DNA of 64,000 bases from Adiantum capillus-veneris (Eukaryota > Streptophyta > Polypodiopsida > Polypodiales > Pteridaceae), in contig CM043964.1 in the NCBI GenBank assembly GCA_014529385.2, positions 109,085,587 to 109,149,586 of the forward strand. Reading direction: 5' to 3'. Within the stretch, counting starts at the first letter, position 1, and every line of letters begins with the position of its first letter. Position numbers and translations under genes: made by a program. The notes under the pieces are model-generated. The model was not told the DNA's origin. It ran no database searches and was given only the letters and a program-made list of their open reading frames with translations. This document shows, piece after piece, positions 45,303 to 57,339 of this stretch.

Positions 45303-46130
45303 GAGCTCAAAAAATTCAAAGCAAAAGAAGCTAAGTGTCACACACACATTGGCTCACTTCAAGGAAAAGATTGTTAAACATCTCAAATGTAAAAGTAAAG
45401 GGTAAAGTTATAGGGATTATGATAATGGAATGTGAAAGGATTTTCTACTCAATATAACGTTATAAAAATTCAAAAGACTTTGTACTCTTTTTTCCTTTAG
45501 CGAGCTGGGAGGTCAGGACCGGGCCTGACCTACTCTTGCAAGGTGAAGCTTTTATACTCAACATAGAGTAAATGTATGGATTTAGGTGCATGTAACAAAA
45601 AGAACTATTTTTAGGGGAGGTTTTTTAAAGGTCAATCCAAATTCAACTTCCGAAGATTCTTCTTTTCAAGGGCCCTTTTCCAAAAACCAATATTGATATT
45701 TTTTTGTACATGTGTGTAAATTTGTATTTCAAAATTTTCAAAAATGAGCTCTAAAGAGGCACTACTATACTCCTTTACTTTTCCTTGAGTGGTTGACGTG
45801 GCGAGCAAACGTGTCGCCCCCCTCCTCCTTACAATCCTTAGCTCTTAGAACGAGTGTGTATGCATTAGCACATGTATTTTTAGAAATTTGATAAATTTGT
45901 GTTTTAAAAGATGAAAAACTAACTCTAAAGAGGTACTTCTAGATCAATAATCTTTACTAAAGAGGTTGTGAAAAGCTTCAATGTTGAAAGCTACCACGGG
46001 TGAAGTGCTAGTGCATGCACGTGCGCGCGTGCACACACATACACACACACACACACACAAGGGGAGGGATGTGATTAAGGTCCTCGAGCTACTGATTAAG
46101 GATGGCATAAGCAATTAGAAGGCAGGCACG
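45300..46130. other. gene-free stretch
   Basis: No coding signal is supported. A CA-rich tract lies at about 46025-46060. Confidence 0.45.
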
Positions 46131-46133
46131 GAG

Positions 46134-46134
<1 letters not shown>

Positions 46135-46199
<65 letters not shown>
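46135..46199. repeat. (CT)n microsatellite
   Basis: About 32 CT units ending in CGCGCGCG. Confidence 0.95.
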
Positions 46200-46207
<8 letters not shown>

Positions 46208-46448
46208 TGTAATAAATACATTACAACTAAGGAGGAGAGATGCATTTGATGACAAACACTGCTCTACAGGGACACTAACAATTGGTTGTCACTTTAAATG
46301 ATTGAGTGTTAACGGGAGTGAATACTAAAGGAGACCTTGTTGATAAAGCATTTTCTTTCAAGACATAACTTGGGCTCCAAAGTGAAAGCTATATTGGTGA
46401 CAAAATAATGTTGGTAGCAAGAGGTACAGCTCTCCGAGAAGAAGCAAA

Positions 46449-46449
<1 letters not shown>

Positions 46450-46480
<31 letters not shown>

Positions 46481-46481
46481 A
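46450..46481. repeat. short (CT)n(CA)n microsatellite
   Basis: Six CT units then nine CA units, the same order as the larger compound arrays. Confidence 0.85.
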
Positions 46482-46938
46482 CACAATCATGATAACTATA
46501 TTTTGGAGGACCGACAATAGGAGGTATATCTCTCAAAGCAACAACAACCTCTCTCCCTTTTTCTTTGCAAATGACGGGCTTCTTCTTGGACTCCCCTCTT
46601 TCATGTACTCTCCCTATCACTCTCAATGGAGCATAAATGATTACGTTCATTGTATAAATGCAAAGATTCAAGCATAATCAATACATTGGCACAAAGTTAA
46701 AGGTTTTTTATTAGGTCATGTTAGCTTTGGTAGATAGGGGAGAGAGTGTGTGTGTGTGTGCATGCATGATATATATATATATAATCAATGAATGTTTTTG
46801 ACATGATAATTAGATTTATCATAAGGAGAATGGCTTTTGACATTGACAAGGACCAACGATTGAGAAAGGTAAGAAATATTTTCTAAGTAAGAGATTTTTA
46901 CTCATTGTGTTTTAAAAAAAAAAATTGAAATTTAAGTG

Positions 46939-46940
<2 letters not shown>

Positions 46941-47016
<76 letters not shown>
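46941..47016. repeat. compound microsatellite (TG)n(AG)n
   Basis: About 21 TG units followed by about 17 AG units. Confidence 0.95.
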
Positions 47017-47018
<2 letters not shown>

Positions 47019-47554
47019 TAGGACCCAAGGGTTAGATAGTATTGACATGAGAGCAAAGACATTCATCACATATATTGGTATTTGGTCATAAATTGTAACA
47101 AAAAATAACTTTTGGAGGAGTTGTGGATCACAAGATGAATGTTAAGAGAGATAAGGAGAGAGAGCTTGAGCTCTTGCAAAAACACACACACACATGCACG
47201 CAGGCACATAGAGGTGGAGGCAAAAGACTATTCTTCTTCTTCATTAACTCGAGATAAGAGGTCTATGGAAAACATAAGGGGAAATACAACATAAAAGGAA
47301 ACTAATACAATGGTCTAGTGTAAACTGCTAGTGAGTGAGGTGAGTGGATAAGTGTTCCATCACTTTGGTAGGTAAACCAACAGGATGTAGTACAAATGTA
47401 GTATCACTGGTGAAGATATATGTATCCACCAAGGCGTGTCAGTGATGATGATTGTTGGTAGTAGTCATCCAAGAGTCGTACATGTTGATCTTGACATCTC
47501 AACACTCCCCCTCAAGATCAATGCCATCTCATGTATGTCAAGCATTGCTCAAAA

Positions 47555-47827
47555 TCACCATAGCTTCTTTGGTCTAAGGGCCTTTGTGAAGATATTTGCA
47601 ACCTGCTCATCTGTTTCCATGTACTCAAGGTCAATGTCGCCTGATAAGACCCTCTCTCTAATGAATTGGTAGTGCACCTTAATCTGGTTTATCTTGAAAT
47701 GAAACACTAGGTTTTGTGCCAACTGTATGATGTTGAGGTTGTCACAATAAATGACAACCAGCCTCTGTACATGTACTCCAAAGTCTTGAAGTTGCAATCC
47801 CAACCATGCTACCACACATGCCACCAC
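47555..47827 (-). pseudogene. copia RNase H fragment
   Basis: The segment reads VIYCDNLNIIQLAQNLVFH, then QIKVHYQFIRERVLSGDIDL and EQVANIFTKAL, which are the last three RNase H blocks of copia pol. The first RNase H block (TEAEY) is decayed between 47830 and 47930. Confidence 0.85.
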
Positions 47828-48234
47828 TGCAGTCTCCGTATATTATGCCTCTATACTCAAAAGAGCTATCGTAGGTTGCCTCTTGTAGCTCCATGTGATA
47901 GCAACACTCCCAAGTGAAAACATGAGTCCGTTGGTGGATCTATGATCATATGTGTTACCAACCTAATCCGCATATGTGTAACCATAGAGCTACAAATCCA
48001 CATAAGCCCTATAAAAGAGTGCATAATCCAAAGTAGTACTCACGTAGTGCAAAGCACATCTCATGGCATCCAAGGGTGGTTTCCTGGGAGATCGCATAAA
48101 ATGACTGATCAATCCAACTGTGTAGCTCAAGTCTAAACATGAGAGATAGTCAAGTAGATCAAGTTGTCCACAATCTTCGTGTACATACTAGCATTCTCAA
48201 GTGCTTGACCTACATCATTCCCCAACTTCAAATT

Positions 48235-48935
48235 CTAATTTAAGGACATTGCAATTGGCTTACAATCAGTCATACCATACTTTTTCAACATGTCCAAAGC
48301 ATATTGTCTTTGTGAAATCCATACACCCTCTTCTGTGCAAATAATTTCAATGCCCAAGAAATACCACAAGTCTCCTAAGTTTTTCATCTCAAACTCTAGC
48401 ATAAGAGCATGTACACCCTCTACTTCAGCCACATTATCACTTTCAAGAATTAAGTCATCCACATATATGCATATCACCATAATTCCTACTTCATTCTTTT
48501 TCACATACAATGAATGATCTGCATCAGACATTTCAAAGCCCAATGAAATGAGGAATGGCACAATCCTCTCATACCACGCTCTAGGTGCTTACTTCAACCC
48601 ATACAATGCTTTCTTTAACCCGCATACGAAGTCATGTAGCCTCATATTTGCATAACCTCGTGGCTACTCCATATACACAACGTCCTCCAAGTATCCATTC
48701 AAAAAAACATTCTTTACATCCATTTTAAAGCAGCAGCCACTACAATAAACACACAAATGGTAGCCATCTTGGCTATGGATCTAAATTTCTCCTCATAATC
48801 AATCCCATGAGTATGTGCATAACCTTTGGCCACAAGCCTGGCCTTGTACTTGCTCACACTTTCATCAACATTATTCTTTACTATGTAAACCCACTTATAT
48901 TCAATTGCCTTCTTTTCATTTTGTAATGGCACCAA
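48235..48935 (-). pseudogene. copia reverse transcriptase fragment
   Basis: 48714-48935 gives YKWVYIVKNNVDESVSKYKA and LVAKGYAHTHGIDYEEKF. 48235-48561 gives the active-site box ICIYVDDLILES with both Asp intact, then DLWYFLGIEI and YGMTDCKPIAM. A frame break near 48570-48710 separates them. Unlike the other two copia RTs in the window, YVDD is kept here, but the copy is truncated. Confidence 0.87.
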
Positions 48936-49829
48936 CTCCCATGTTCCATTTGCATCAAGGGCAGCTATCTCTTCATCTATAGCTTGCCGCCATTTTTCAT
49001 CTTTAATAGCATCCTTAAAAGATGTGGGTTCTACCTACTATGTAATCTTTGTCATAGATACACAATGACAAGCCACATATCTGTCATAAGTCAATCTCTT
49101 CATAGTATTTCTTACTCTTTTAGGCATGCATGGTCCAGAATCACATCCAGGTGCCTTGTTCCATGCTTGCATCCTTCTTGCTCCCGGAGTCTTCACAGAG
49201 GGTATGTCAAACTCCTCATCCAAACTTTGCTCAGAACCCTGCTATCGCCATCGTCATGACCAACACTCAAATTTGGCAACTTAGGGGCATCAACAACTAT
49301 TTTCTTCTCTTTCCTTGGATACATTTATAGAGTTAGCAGGACTCACTCTTTCACACAACCTTTCACTCTATGGATTCTCACCATGACCTGCACAAGATGA
49401 CCCTTGTGGCTCACTCAAGACTTGTGACTGTGCACCTATATTTTTTGCAGCCACATTGTCTCTTACATCAGCCACCAGATCATCTTTTACATCAACATAC
49501 CACCTTGCCATTTCATAAAAAACAACATCCTTGCTCACTCTCAATTTACCTGTGTGAAAGGATTGTAAAATTTATACCCTTTTTGCTCACTTGGGAATAG
49601 CCAATAAATACCCATTTTTCTACTTTTGGATCAAGATTACTTCTTAGCTCATCTTGCACATGCACATAAGCAATATATCCAAAGATACATCTGGTTTTTC
49701 ACCACTAAACTTCTCTTTTAGTGTCATATCATGTACTGTCGCAATAGGGGTCCTATTCATAATGTAAAAATACCTATAGCAACAGCCTTAGTCCAAGAAC
49801 AATGAGGCATGTTCTTTTAGAGGGAAGGA

Positions 49830-50640
49830 TCATTCTACAAGAATAGAGACCATGCTTCTTTCGGATGCAACAATGGGCAAGTCACATATGAGTAGAATGC
49901 AATTTTAGCCACTTTTATAAGACTTTAAGGTGGATGCTCTTTCCCCCTATGATACAATCGATATTTTAGTGATGATTACATATATTAGGTTGAATAATTG
50001 ACAATATTTTTTGTCTATGGTGGTACTTGGTCAGTCATGTGTTTGATCCTATTTACTATTTTCTCACGATGTGATTATTTTTGTAAGCTATAATAATTAG
50101 AAGCAAAATTCAAAAGCACTCGACATTTAAATTGTCTTTTAAGTTAATAAGCATTCCTTAAGTTCTATATTAAAGTTTGAAAATAAAATTTCCTAACATA
50201 ACTGCATAGGCTTGTGCCTATATTTTAATGAGTTATCAACTTTAAAGCCACACTAAAATTGTAACAACAAAACGTCCGCATTAATTTAGCAAAGATATTT
50301 CAGAATTAATATCTCCTTGGAATTAATTTGAGACTACACTTCTACTTTAATTATAATCACCATAAAAATCTTGCACCAAAACTAAAGTCAAGGCAGTGCT
50401 GAGTCAATCATGAGAAAATTTTTAGTAAGTCCTATATATATATATATATATATATATAAAGTGGACTATATATAGCCAAGAGGTAAAATGTTGTTTCCAT
50501 ACGAGTTCCATAATTTCCAAGGAATAAAATGTTGTTTCGATAGAGTCCAAGGTAGTGGAGGGCAAAAAGATCTAAAGAATAAATATACTTTTATGGGAAA
50601 ATGGGGTTAATTGGAAAAAGATACACAACAATGTGTTGCA
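49830..50640. other. gene-free, AT-rich stretch
   Basis: Nothing coding. A short (AT)n tract lies at about 50431-50457. Confidence 0.5.
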
Positions 50641-50689
50641 TTGGGGACTTGTTGGGTCCATTTAAATATGGGGATGTTTGTGTGTCATG

Positions 50690-51535
50690 ATCAAGTTGCA
50701 TGATATATTTTTGGGGCCGTAAAGATGAATTTCGCATATGAGGCTATGTTTTTGGGGCAATTTGTGGCCAAAATTGGGCAACATATGCATGAAAGAATTG
50801 TGCTAGGGGGTTTGTTGGGTCTTGAGGAGTAGTGAAGACAACACATGCGCCACGGTGTGAAGTTGTGTTGTTCGATTCAGCAACATAAAGATGATTTTTG
50901 CATGTGAGGCCATGTTTTCAAGAAAATTTATGGCCAAATCAAGAAACATATGCACCAAGGAATCACGTCAAGCAGTTTCCCACGTCCCAAGGAGCCATAA
51001 AGATGGCCCGTGCACCATGACACAAAATTGGGTTATTTGACCAAGTCACACTAGGGGATCTATTGGGTCTTGAGGAGCCGTAAAGATGGCCCATGCACCA
51101 TGACATGGAATTGGATTGTTCGGCCAAGTCGCATCAAGGGTTTTTCGGGTCTTGAGGAGCTGTAAAGACGGCCCTTGCACCATGACATGTCAAGGCCAAA
51201 CAACCCAATTTTGCATCTTGGCACATATGCCATTTTTATGGCTCCTCTAGACCTAGCAAACCTCCTAATGTAATTCGTTGGTGCATATGTTGCCCCATTT
51301 GGCCAAAAATTGCCCCAAAAACATGACCTCATATGCAAAAATCAACTTTACAATCTCAAAAATGCATCAAATAGTCCAAACTTGTGCCATGGTGCACAAA
51401 TTGTCTTCGGGCTCCTTGGGGCTGAAAAAAAACCCCGCGTGTGATTTTTGGTACTCATCTTGCCACATTTGACTATAATGTGCCCCAAAAAAACTAGACC
51501 TTATGTGAAAAAATTGTCTTTTCAACCCTAAAATG
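50690..51535. repeat. long imperfect inverted repeat with internal direct repeats
   Basis: The left arm (about 50690-50830, with GCATATGAGGCTATGTTTTT) is complementary to the right arm (about 51242-51400) at roughly 85% by eye. Between and inside them the module TTGGGTCTTGAGGAGCCGTA, then AAGATGGCCC.TGCACCATGACA, repeats at about 50817, 50988, 51064 and 51146 in the direct orientation. The right side carries inverse versions. No terminal duplication was identified. Confidence 0.8.
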
Positions 51536-51601
51536 TAACAATCTTGCTTCTCAGCATTTTACTACCCCACGATGGCCATGATTTGGATTTTCTTTCCTTT
51601 A

Positions 51602-51711
<110 letters not shown>

Positions 51712-51739
51712 AAGAGGGTAGAGAACACCCCTACTTAGG

Positions 51740-53160
51740 TATAATAGTATGGTATATGTCTATGTATTTAATTATGAGTGTATAGATTCTCTCTATAGAT
51801 GTGTCCCATATAAAAGTGTGTAAATGTGAGGCTATGTATATTTGTATCTATGGGAGTGTTTTTGTATATACATGTATGTAGGCAGTAAGTAAGGGAGCTT
51901 AGCACCTCATGGTCGAAGCTTCTTCTAGGGTATAGTCTCTAATCATGGCATTACGGTCCTTGATCCACTCATGTATGAAAATCAAACAAAAAATTAAAGA
52001 ACTACCTCTTGCAAGCCATTTGCCAAGAGGGCTCATGAGACACATCTAGATCAATTACATCTCATCATGAGGTTGCCACAAACATCTCTTCAAGAGGACT
52101 GCCACCCCCACAAGAACTCTCCCTCTGATGATTCATCATCAATACTACAAACAAAGCATTAAAAGAGTACATCGGCTAAACAAGGTGCCAGCCTTTTGTA
52201 GAAATCCTAACAAACCCTCAAAAAAAAGAAGAAAAAAAGCATATTCTACCTCGACTACCTCGAGAGAGCTCCCATCTACCACATGTAACCACTTCCTCCA
52301 ATGTAGAGCATCAAACACAATATCAAACCGAATGCTAATCATAGATTGGGTGTTACGTGACGTCCCCATCATCGGCCCTTGCAAGCCACAAATCTAAAAA
52401 AGGCGCCTGACTCACCATAGCACCTCTTGGGCACGCTTTTCCACTATGGACCAAGTAGAGATTGTTGCTTGGTCATGCTTCGTAAAGCCAACACAAGACG
52501 AGCAAAGCATAAGTCACACCTAAGAATCAACATGCCACACCTACGAGCTGCTCCACCAAGTTGATCCAAGAGAGGTTTCGAACGTAAAACTTACCCCCAC
52601 ATGAGGGGCAAGAGGATGGACCTCTCCCAGTAGGCCAAAAATGAAAGAGGGGGGGGATCTAATGAACCACCATAGGCGGGGTTGGCAGGGCCTTCCTCTC
52701 GAGGCGATCCCAAGGGCTTTTCTCGTTCCCCAGAAAGCACTCAGGTCCAATTTGCGCACAAAGAGGCCCGTCCTGCCACAAACCACCTTGACCATCCAAC
52801 TCGTGCACACCTTGCAAGCAGTAGGAGCTCTATAAAGCGAGCTCCCCCACAACTCTTATTTTTTGGCATGCAAGATACCTTAGTGGAGTGGCTGGAGAAT
52901 TGGTGCAATTTTGGACCGTCGATGCACATTGAACCGATGTTAGACATGTGTCCAGTTTGCTTCAAAGTGAGGGCGTTGATAATTGCTAAATCTTTTCTTG
53001 TTCGTTTGTTAATGGTATCTTCCACTCACATTTCAAATTTTATTAATTCTTATAGTGATTAGACCTTCCTTTTTGTGTTGACAATTAATCTCGTTTAACT
53101 TTTACTTTTAGTGTGTCAATGCATACCTTCAAATAGCATCCCTTGGTTACGTGTGTGAGA
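51740..53160. other. no gene recognised
   Basis: Frames at 52128-53062 on both strands are of ordinary composition but have no recognised domain, and the strands compete over the same bases. I do not credit any. Confidence 0.4.
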
Positions 53161-53178
53161 GGGAGGTATTAATTTAAA

Positions 53179-53669
53179 GGAAAAATTACCAAAATATCCC
53201 TCTAATTTGTGAAAATTTCCAGTATACCCCTCAAATTTCAAAAATTCCCAAAATACCCTTGTATCTATTTTCGTTGGATTCTTCAAGATTTTCTAATCTT
53301 TATTCTTGTTTGACAATTGAGATCGGTTTTTGAGTGCTTACATGTAATTCGTCCCCAATTACCTCGCAAAAAAAGCGAAATATGTCTAAAAATAATGAAG
53401 CAATTCATCTCCAAAGCCTACATAACTGACTCAAATTTTAGTTTTAGCATCATGTATGGTAGACAATCACTCTTCTTCTGAAAAGCTACAAATTTTTTTG
53501 TTTTTGGAGAAATTACTCTCACAACCAGGGGTAATTTGGAAATTTTGGAAATTTTGAAAGACATTTTGAAAATTTATGACAAATTATGGGGGTACTTTGC
53601 AAATTTTTAAAATTTGAGGAGTATTTTGGGAATTTCCACAAATTAGAGGGGTATTTTGGTAATTTTCCC
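53179..53669. mobile_element. Mutator-like MITE
   Basis: Inverted termini of about 80 bp begin GGAAAAATTACCAAAATATC on the left and GGGAAAATTACCAAAATACC on the minus strand at the right. The element is flanked by a perfect 9-bp duplication TAATTTAAA (53170-53178 and 53670-53678). A 9-bp duplication with long inverted repeats is the signature of Mutator-like elements. It is 491 bp, without coding capacity. A relative lies at 56866-57338. Confidence 0.87.
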
Positions 53670-53679
53670 TAATTTAAAA

Positions 53680-54780
53680 GATGTTCAATGAAAGGAAATG
53701 AGACGCAAAGGTGTTACTTTAGCATATCCCATTGAAAGGAAAGGAAACAAAGGTTTCCCTTTGAATTTAGAGTTAAAAGGATCTCCCCCTCAGATAGAGA
53801 TCATAAAAAACAAGATATTATGGAGTGCATTCAACGATATTTGATCCCATAGTGAGACTCTTTGAATTTTGTTGTAATATTTTAATTTGCAAAAGAGTCA
53901 TTTTTGTAAGGGCTTCATACACGTCTATTTCATTAAATTGTTTTATTATTTTGTTAAATTTTTTTACATGAAAGCATTAAAAAATTATATTTTGCTTTAA
54001 TTTGTCAATGGATTTGTTTATTTTATTGTTTTTTGTTTTAAAATACGAATGTGAGCTTTTTATCTTATTTGGGCGGGGTTCTTCAGAACATATAGGATGT
54101 GAGGTCTCCAAACCCAAAAGATCGAGACGATTTGATAGATAGTCTTCCTTTATTCTCAACTTTCATTGACGACACCATACTTTGTTTTCACAAAGTAGCG
54201 ATACGAGTAACAGAAGAGAGGAAGTCCTCTATCCATTGTGATCGTCGACATAAGGGTCATACATCACAGGTTAGGTCGATAATCGAAGGATTTTAATGGA
54301 AGCTAATTCTTATATCACAAAATCTCATTGACATACTTAAGATCTATAAATGACACATTTTTCTCAACGTTTAAAAAGCATAGCCGCCATTCATAAATCA
54401 TAGGTGTGAAACTTATATTTAACTAAATAAGAATCTTGTGAAAAGTACTCGACTAATTGGGTCCACCCGTCCGTAAACATAAATCCGTTAGGATACTATT
54501 CTCTCACTTTCCACACCGCACTCACTAATTGTTCTTGTTTTTTAATTACTATCACGTTGTTTTACATATACAAACAATGTTCTTTTATTAATTTCAGGCA
54601 CAGATTCTTTCATCAAGCCCTTCAAACATCACCAAAACAATTCCTTCTCAAACATGATCTAATAAAGACAATCCTATAATTCAACAAAATTAAATATGTC
54701 AATTATTATTAAGAGTTTGTCGCTACCCGCAAACTTTTTTTGTCTAACCAACATAGCATTTGCAAAGGATTTACTTATTT
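53680..54780. other. gene-free, AT-rich stretch
   Basis: No coding region or repeat supported. Confidence 0.5.
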
Positions 54781-54960
54781 ACTAACCGTCGCGAAATACG
54801 CAAACGTTTTTAGTCGCTAATCACAAGGAAACATCTCGCTAAACGCAAGGAATCCTACTAACCGCAAGGCATCTTGCTAGCCGCAAGAGACAAAAAGAGA
54901 GATGATAACATCTGCTAATTCTCTGCTAACCACAGAATCATCTCGTGAACCGCGAGTTTC
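54780..54960. repeat. degenerate short-period repeat around CTAACCGCAAGG
   Basis: Words of the type CTAACCGCAAGGCATC recur every 18-22 nt at about 54815, 54838, 54858 and 54876. Looser versions occur on either side (CTAACCACAGAATC, GTGAACCGCGAG). On the minus strand the core is CTTGCGGTTAG. Confidence 0.7.
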
Positions 54961-55206
54961 ATCTGAAAATAAGATATTCTCTCCAACAATTGTTTTCCAA
55001 TAAGTGATTTTTCAAACATGATTAACTAACTTCGATATCAAACAAATGCAGTTTATCAAACAATAACCATTAATCAAACAAATTTTCATTACTCTATGAA
55101 ATCATGTGTTTGTTTCTTGTGATATAATCACATTTCTTCGACAGTTTAAAAAAATTCATAGGTTTGATTTACCGATCATTATGTATAACGATGCAGAATT
55201 ATAAAT

Positions 55207-55393
55207 TCATCTTACCGGATTAACAACACGTTGGACTACCTCTCGTGTTTGAAGGTGGACGGCTTCGACTTCTTCCGTAGTCGATACCTCCGCTTGAACT
55301 ATGTTTGAAGTAGTTGATGCCTTCTTTTGCACCTTTTGGAGGTGGAGCGGCATGAGAGTCCTTCGAGCTTCGAGCCACTCGCTTCGGGGCCAT
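55207..55393 (-). CDS. uncharacterised short ORF or first exon
   Basis: The ATG at 55393 follows a CT-rich leader and a TATA box about 220 bp upstream. The frame starts MAPKRVARSSKDSHAAPPPP and ends after about 60 codons near 55220. The overlapping frame of the longer open stretch (55207-55641) reads KVQKKASTTSNIVQAEVSTT and ends at a donor-like CCG|GTAAGA at 55207. So either a one-base shift or two alternatives are present. The leader plus short basic N-terminus could belong to a gene or to the start of an LTR element. No domain is recognised. Confidence 0.3.
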
Positions 55394-55611
55394 CGTATTG
55401 CGAAAGAGAAGGACGAAAGAGAGAAAGAGAACTCAAAAATTTGAGAGAGGCAACATGTCGACGACTGTACAGAAAAAGTTGGAGATGAAAATGAATTGAG
55501 GGTAAGTTTGAAGGAGAGAGGTTGAAGAAGAGAAGGTAACTCCGACGTCAATGCAAGAGCTTCTGCTTTTGAGAACTTTTGTGTGTGTATTGAAAGTGAA
55601 AAGAGAAGGGT

Positions 55612-55620
55612 CTTTATATA
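55612..55620 (-). promoter_or_regulatory. TATA box
   Basis: TATATAAAG on the minus strand, followed by a CT-rich leader (55400-55600) and an ATG at 55393. The spacing to a start site 30 nt downstream is typical of a plant promoter. Confidence 0.5.
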
Positions 55621-55649
55621 GATTCTCAATATTAAAATCACAAACTAAA

Positions 55650-56180
55650 AATAGTAAAAAACAGAGAGAAATTTATACGCGGTATAATTTTCTTTTTTTT
55701 TTCCGAACATGAATCCCAATGTACGATTTCAAATCTCTAGTTTTAAAAGGAACTTGGCTTTCAAGAAAAGAAGCTGTAAACACTCCTCTTTGATTTCTAA
55801 AAATACTTTCTTAAAAGTACTCTTCCTACTCCTTTTTTCCTAAAGTTACTCATTTCTTAAAGACCAACTCTCATCTTTAGATATATAGTTTTGAAGCTTA
55901 AGTTTCTCATATCAACTTATTATTTATAAATGAATAAAAATTATAATTAATAGTTTCGAAGTCCGACTTTCGATTTGATCATTCTATTATTAGATTTAAA
56001 TTTACCCAATCAAATTAGATTTATTATTATTTTTTAAGTTTCTTTAAGTCTTAATTTTCAAGCCAAATTAAATAATTAACTCGAATCTACGTAAAAAATA
56101 GAAACATTTTTACTTAAATTGTTGCTTACAATTATCAAACTTTCGCTTTTCTCATTTTCTCTCCTACAAAGAAGTAAACT
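55650..56180. other. gene-free, AT-rich stretch
   Basis: Nothing supported. Confidence 0.5.
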
Positions 56181-56184
56181 TTCA

Positions 56185-56718
56185 CCTTCTTTAGAAATAG
56201 TTCAATTACTAAAGATTCTTTATAAGGCTATTAAAGGACTTGAGTAAGTTTTGCTTTTATCATCAACGATATCATGTAGAAACAAAATAGAAGTTCACTA
56301 TGACATACATAAAACTATGAGAAGAATTTAATAATAAAAGGTTTATTTGCAAGAGAAAACAAGTAATAATAATCTTTTAAAACATATATTATCACAATAA
56401 AATAAATAATATAATATAATATTTAAACTATAATATATTTCAATAACATCTCCTTCTTTAGAAATAGTTCAATTACTAAAGATTCTTTATAAGGCTATTA
56501 AAGGACTTGAGTAAGTTTTGCTTTTATCATCAACGATATCATGTAGAAACAAAATAGAAGTTCACTATGACATACATAAAACTATGAGAAGAATTTAATA
56601 ATAAAAGGTTTATTTGCAAGAGAAAACAAGTAATAATAATCTTTTAAAACATATATTATCACAATAAAATAAATAATATAATATAATATTTAAACTATAA
56701 TATATTTCAATAACATCT
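56185..56718. repeat. perfect tandem duplication, two 267-bp units
   Basis: 56185-56451 and 56452-56718 read the same at every position checked. Both begin CCTTCTTTAGAAATAG and end AACATCT. The end of the second unit overlaps the first bases of the Helitron at 56716. Confidence 0.93.
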
Positions 56719-56861
56719 ACTAACATAATATGACGAAAGAAGGAGTCCTTTACACATGTCGTAATCTACGACCTGAAAGCTAAAAACCAAAATTATAAAA
56801 AAAAAACCTTTTTCACACGATGAAAGAGAGAGAGGCCACCGAAGGTGACCGACCGTACTAG
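56716..56861 (+). mobile_element. short non-autonomous Helitron, copy 2
   Basis: It starts TCTACTAACATAATATG and ends CTAG, with a hairpin GGCCACC-GAA-GGTGACC ending about 8 nt before the CTAG. The base before it is A and the base after it is T, the Helitron target pattern, without target duplication. It shares its ends, the block CGACCTGAA and a GA tract with copy 1 at 24831-24995. 146 bp, no coding capacity. Confidence 0.85.
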
Positions 56862-56865
56862 TAAA

Positions 56866-57338
56866 AAATTAAAAAAAATACCAAAATACCCCTCTTTTGC
56901 AGAAATTCTCAAAATTCAAAAATTCCCAAAACACCCTCAATATTTTGTCACAAATTCCCAAAACGTCCTTCAATTTTTCCAAAATTCCCAAAGTATCCCT
57001 GGTCGTGAGATTAAATTTCTCGAAAGATCAAAAAAATTGTAACTTTTCAAAAGAAGACTGATTGTCTATCAATACAAGATACTAAATCTAGAATTTGGGT
57101 ATGTTACGTACACTTTAGAGATGAATTTCTTCATTATTTTTAGACATAGTAGCCCTTTCTGCAAGAACAATTACATGCTAAGCACTAAAAAACGAATCTA
57201 AATTGTCAAAAAAGAACAAAGATTAGAAAATCTTGAACAATCCAACCAAAATAGATGGAAAGGTATTTTGGTAATTTTTGAAATTTGAGTGTTTTGGAAA
57301 TTTTCATGAATTAGAAGGGTATTTTGATAATTTTTCCT
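56866..57338. mobile_element. second Mutator-like MITE relative, decayed
   Basis: The left end carries ATACCAAAATACCCCTCTTT and the right end, on the minus strand, AGGAAAAATTATCAAAATAC. The interior shares words with 53179-53669 in inverse orientation (ATGTCTAAAAATAATGAAG on the minus strand). A 9-bp duplication could not be made out. It starts within 5 bp of the Helitron end. Confidence 0.75.
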
Positions 57339-57339
57339 A

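Larger units (their letters stand above)
47250..49800 (-). mobile_element. 5'-truncated Ty1/copia element
   Basis: From high to low coordinate on the minus strand: the end of integrase (about 49790-49600), a linker with LPSVKTPGARRMQ-like residues, RT (48935-48235) and RNase H (47827-47555). A polypurine tract follows (about 47505-47516, GAGGGGGAG on the minus strand) and an LTR beginning TGTTGAGATGTCAAG at 47504. No gag, protease or 5' LTR is present, and the upstream edge near 49800 simply stops. It belongs to a third copia family different from the other copies here. Confidence 0.85.

Noticed and set aside
52128-53062. competing frames on both strands
   Set aside because: No domain recognised and no way to choose a strand; left as unassigned.
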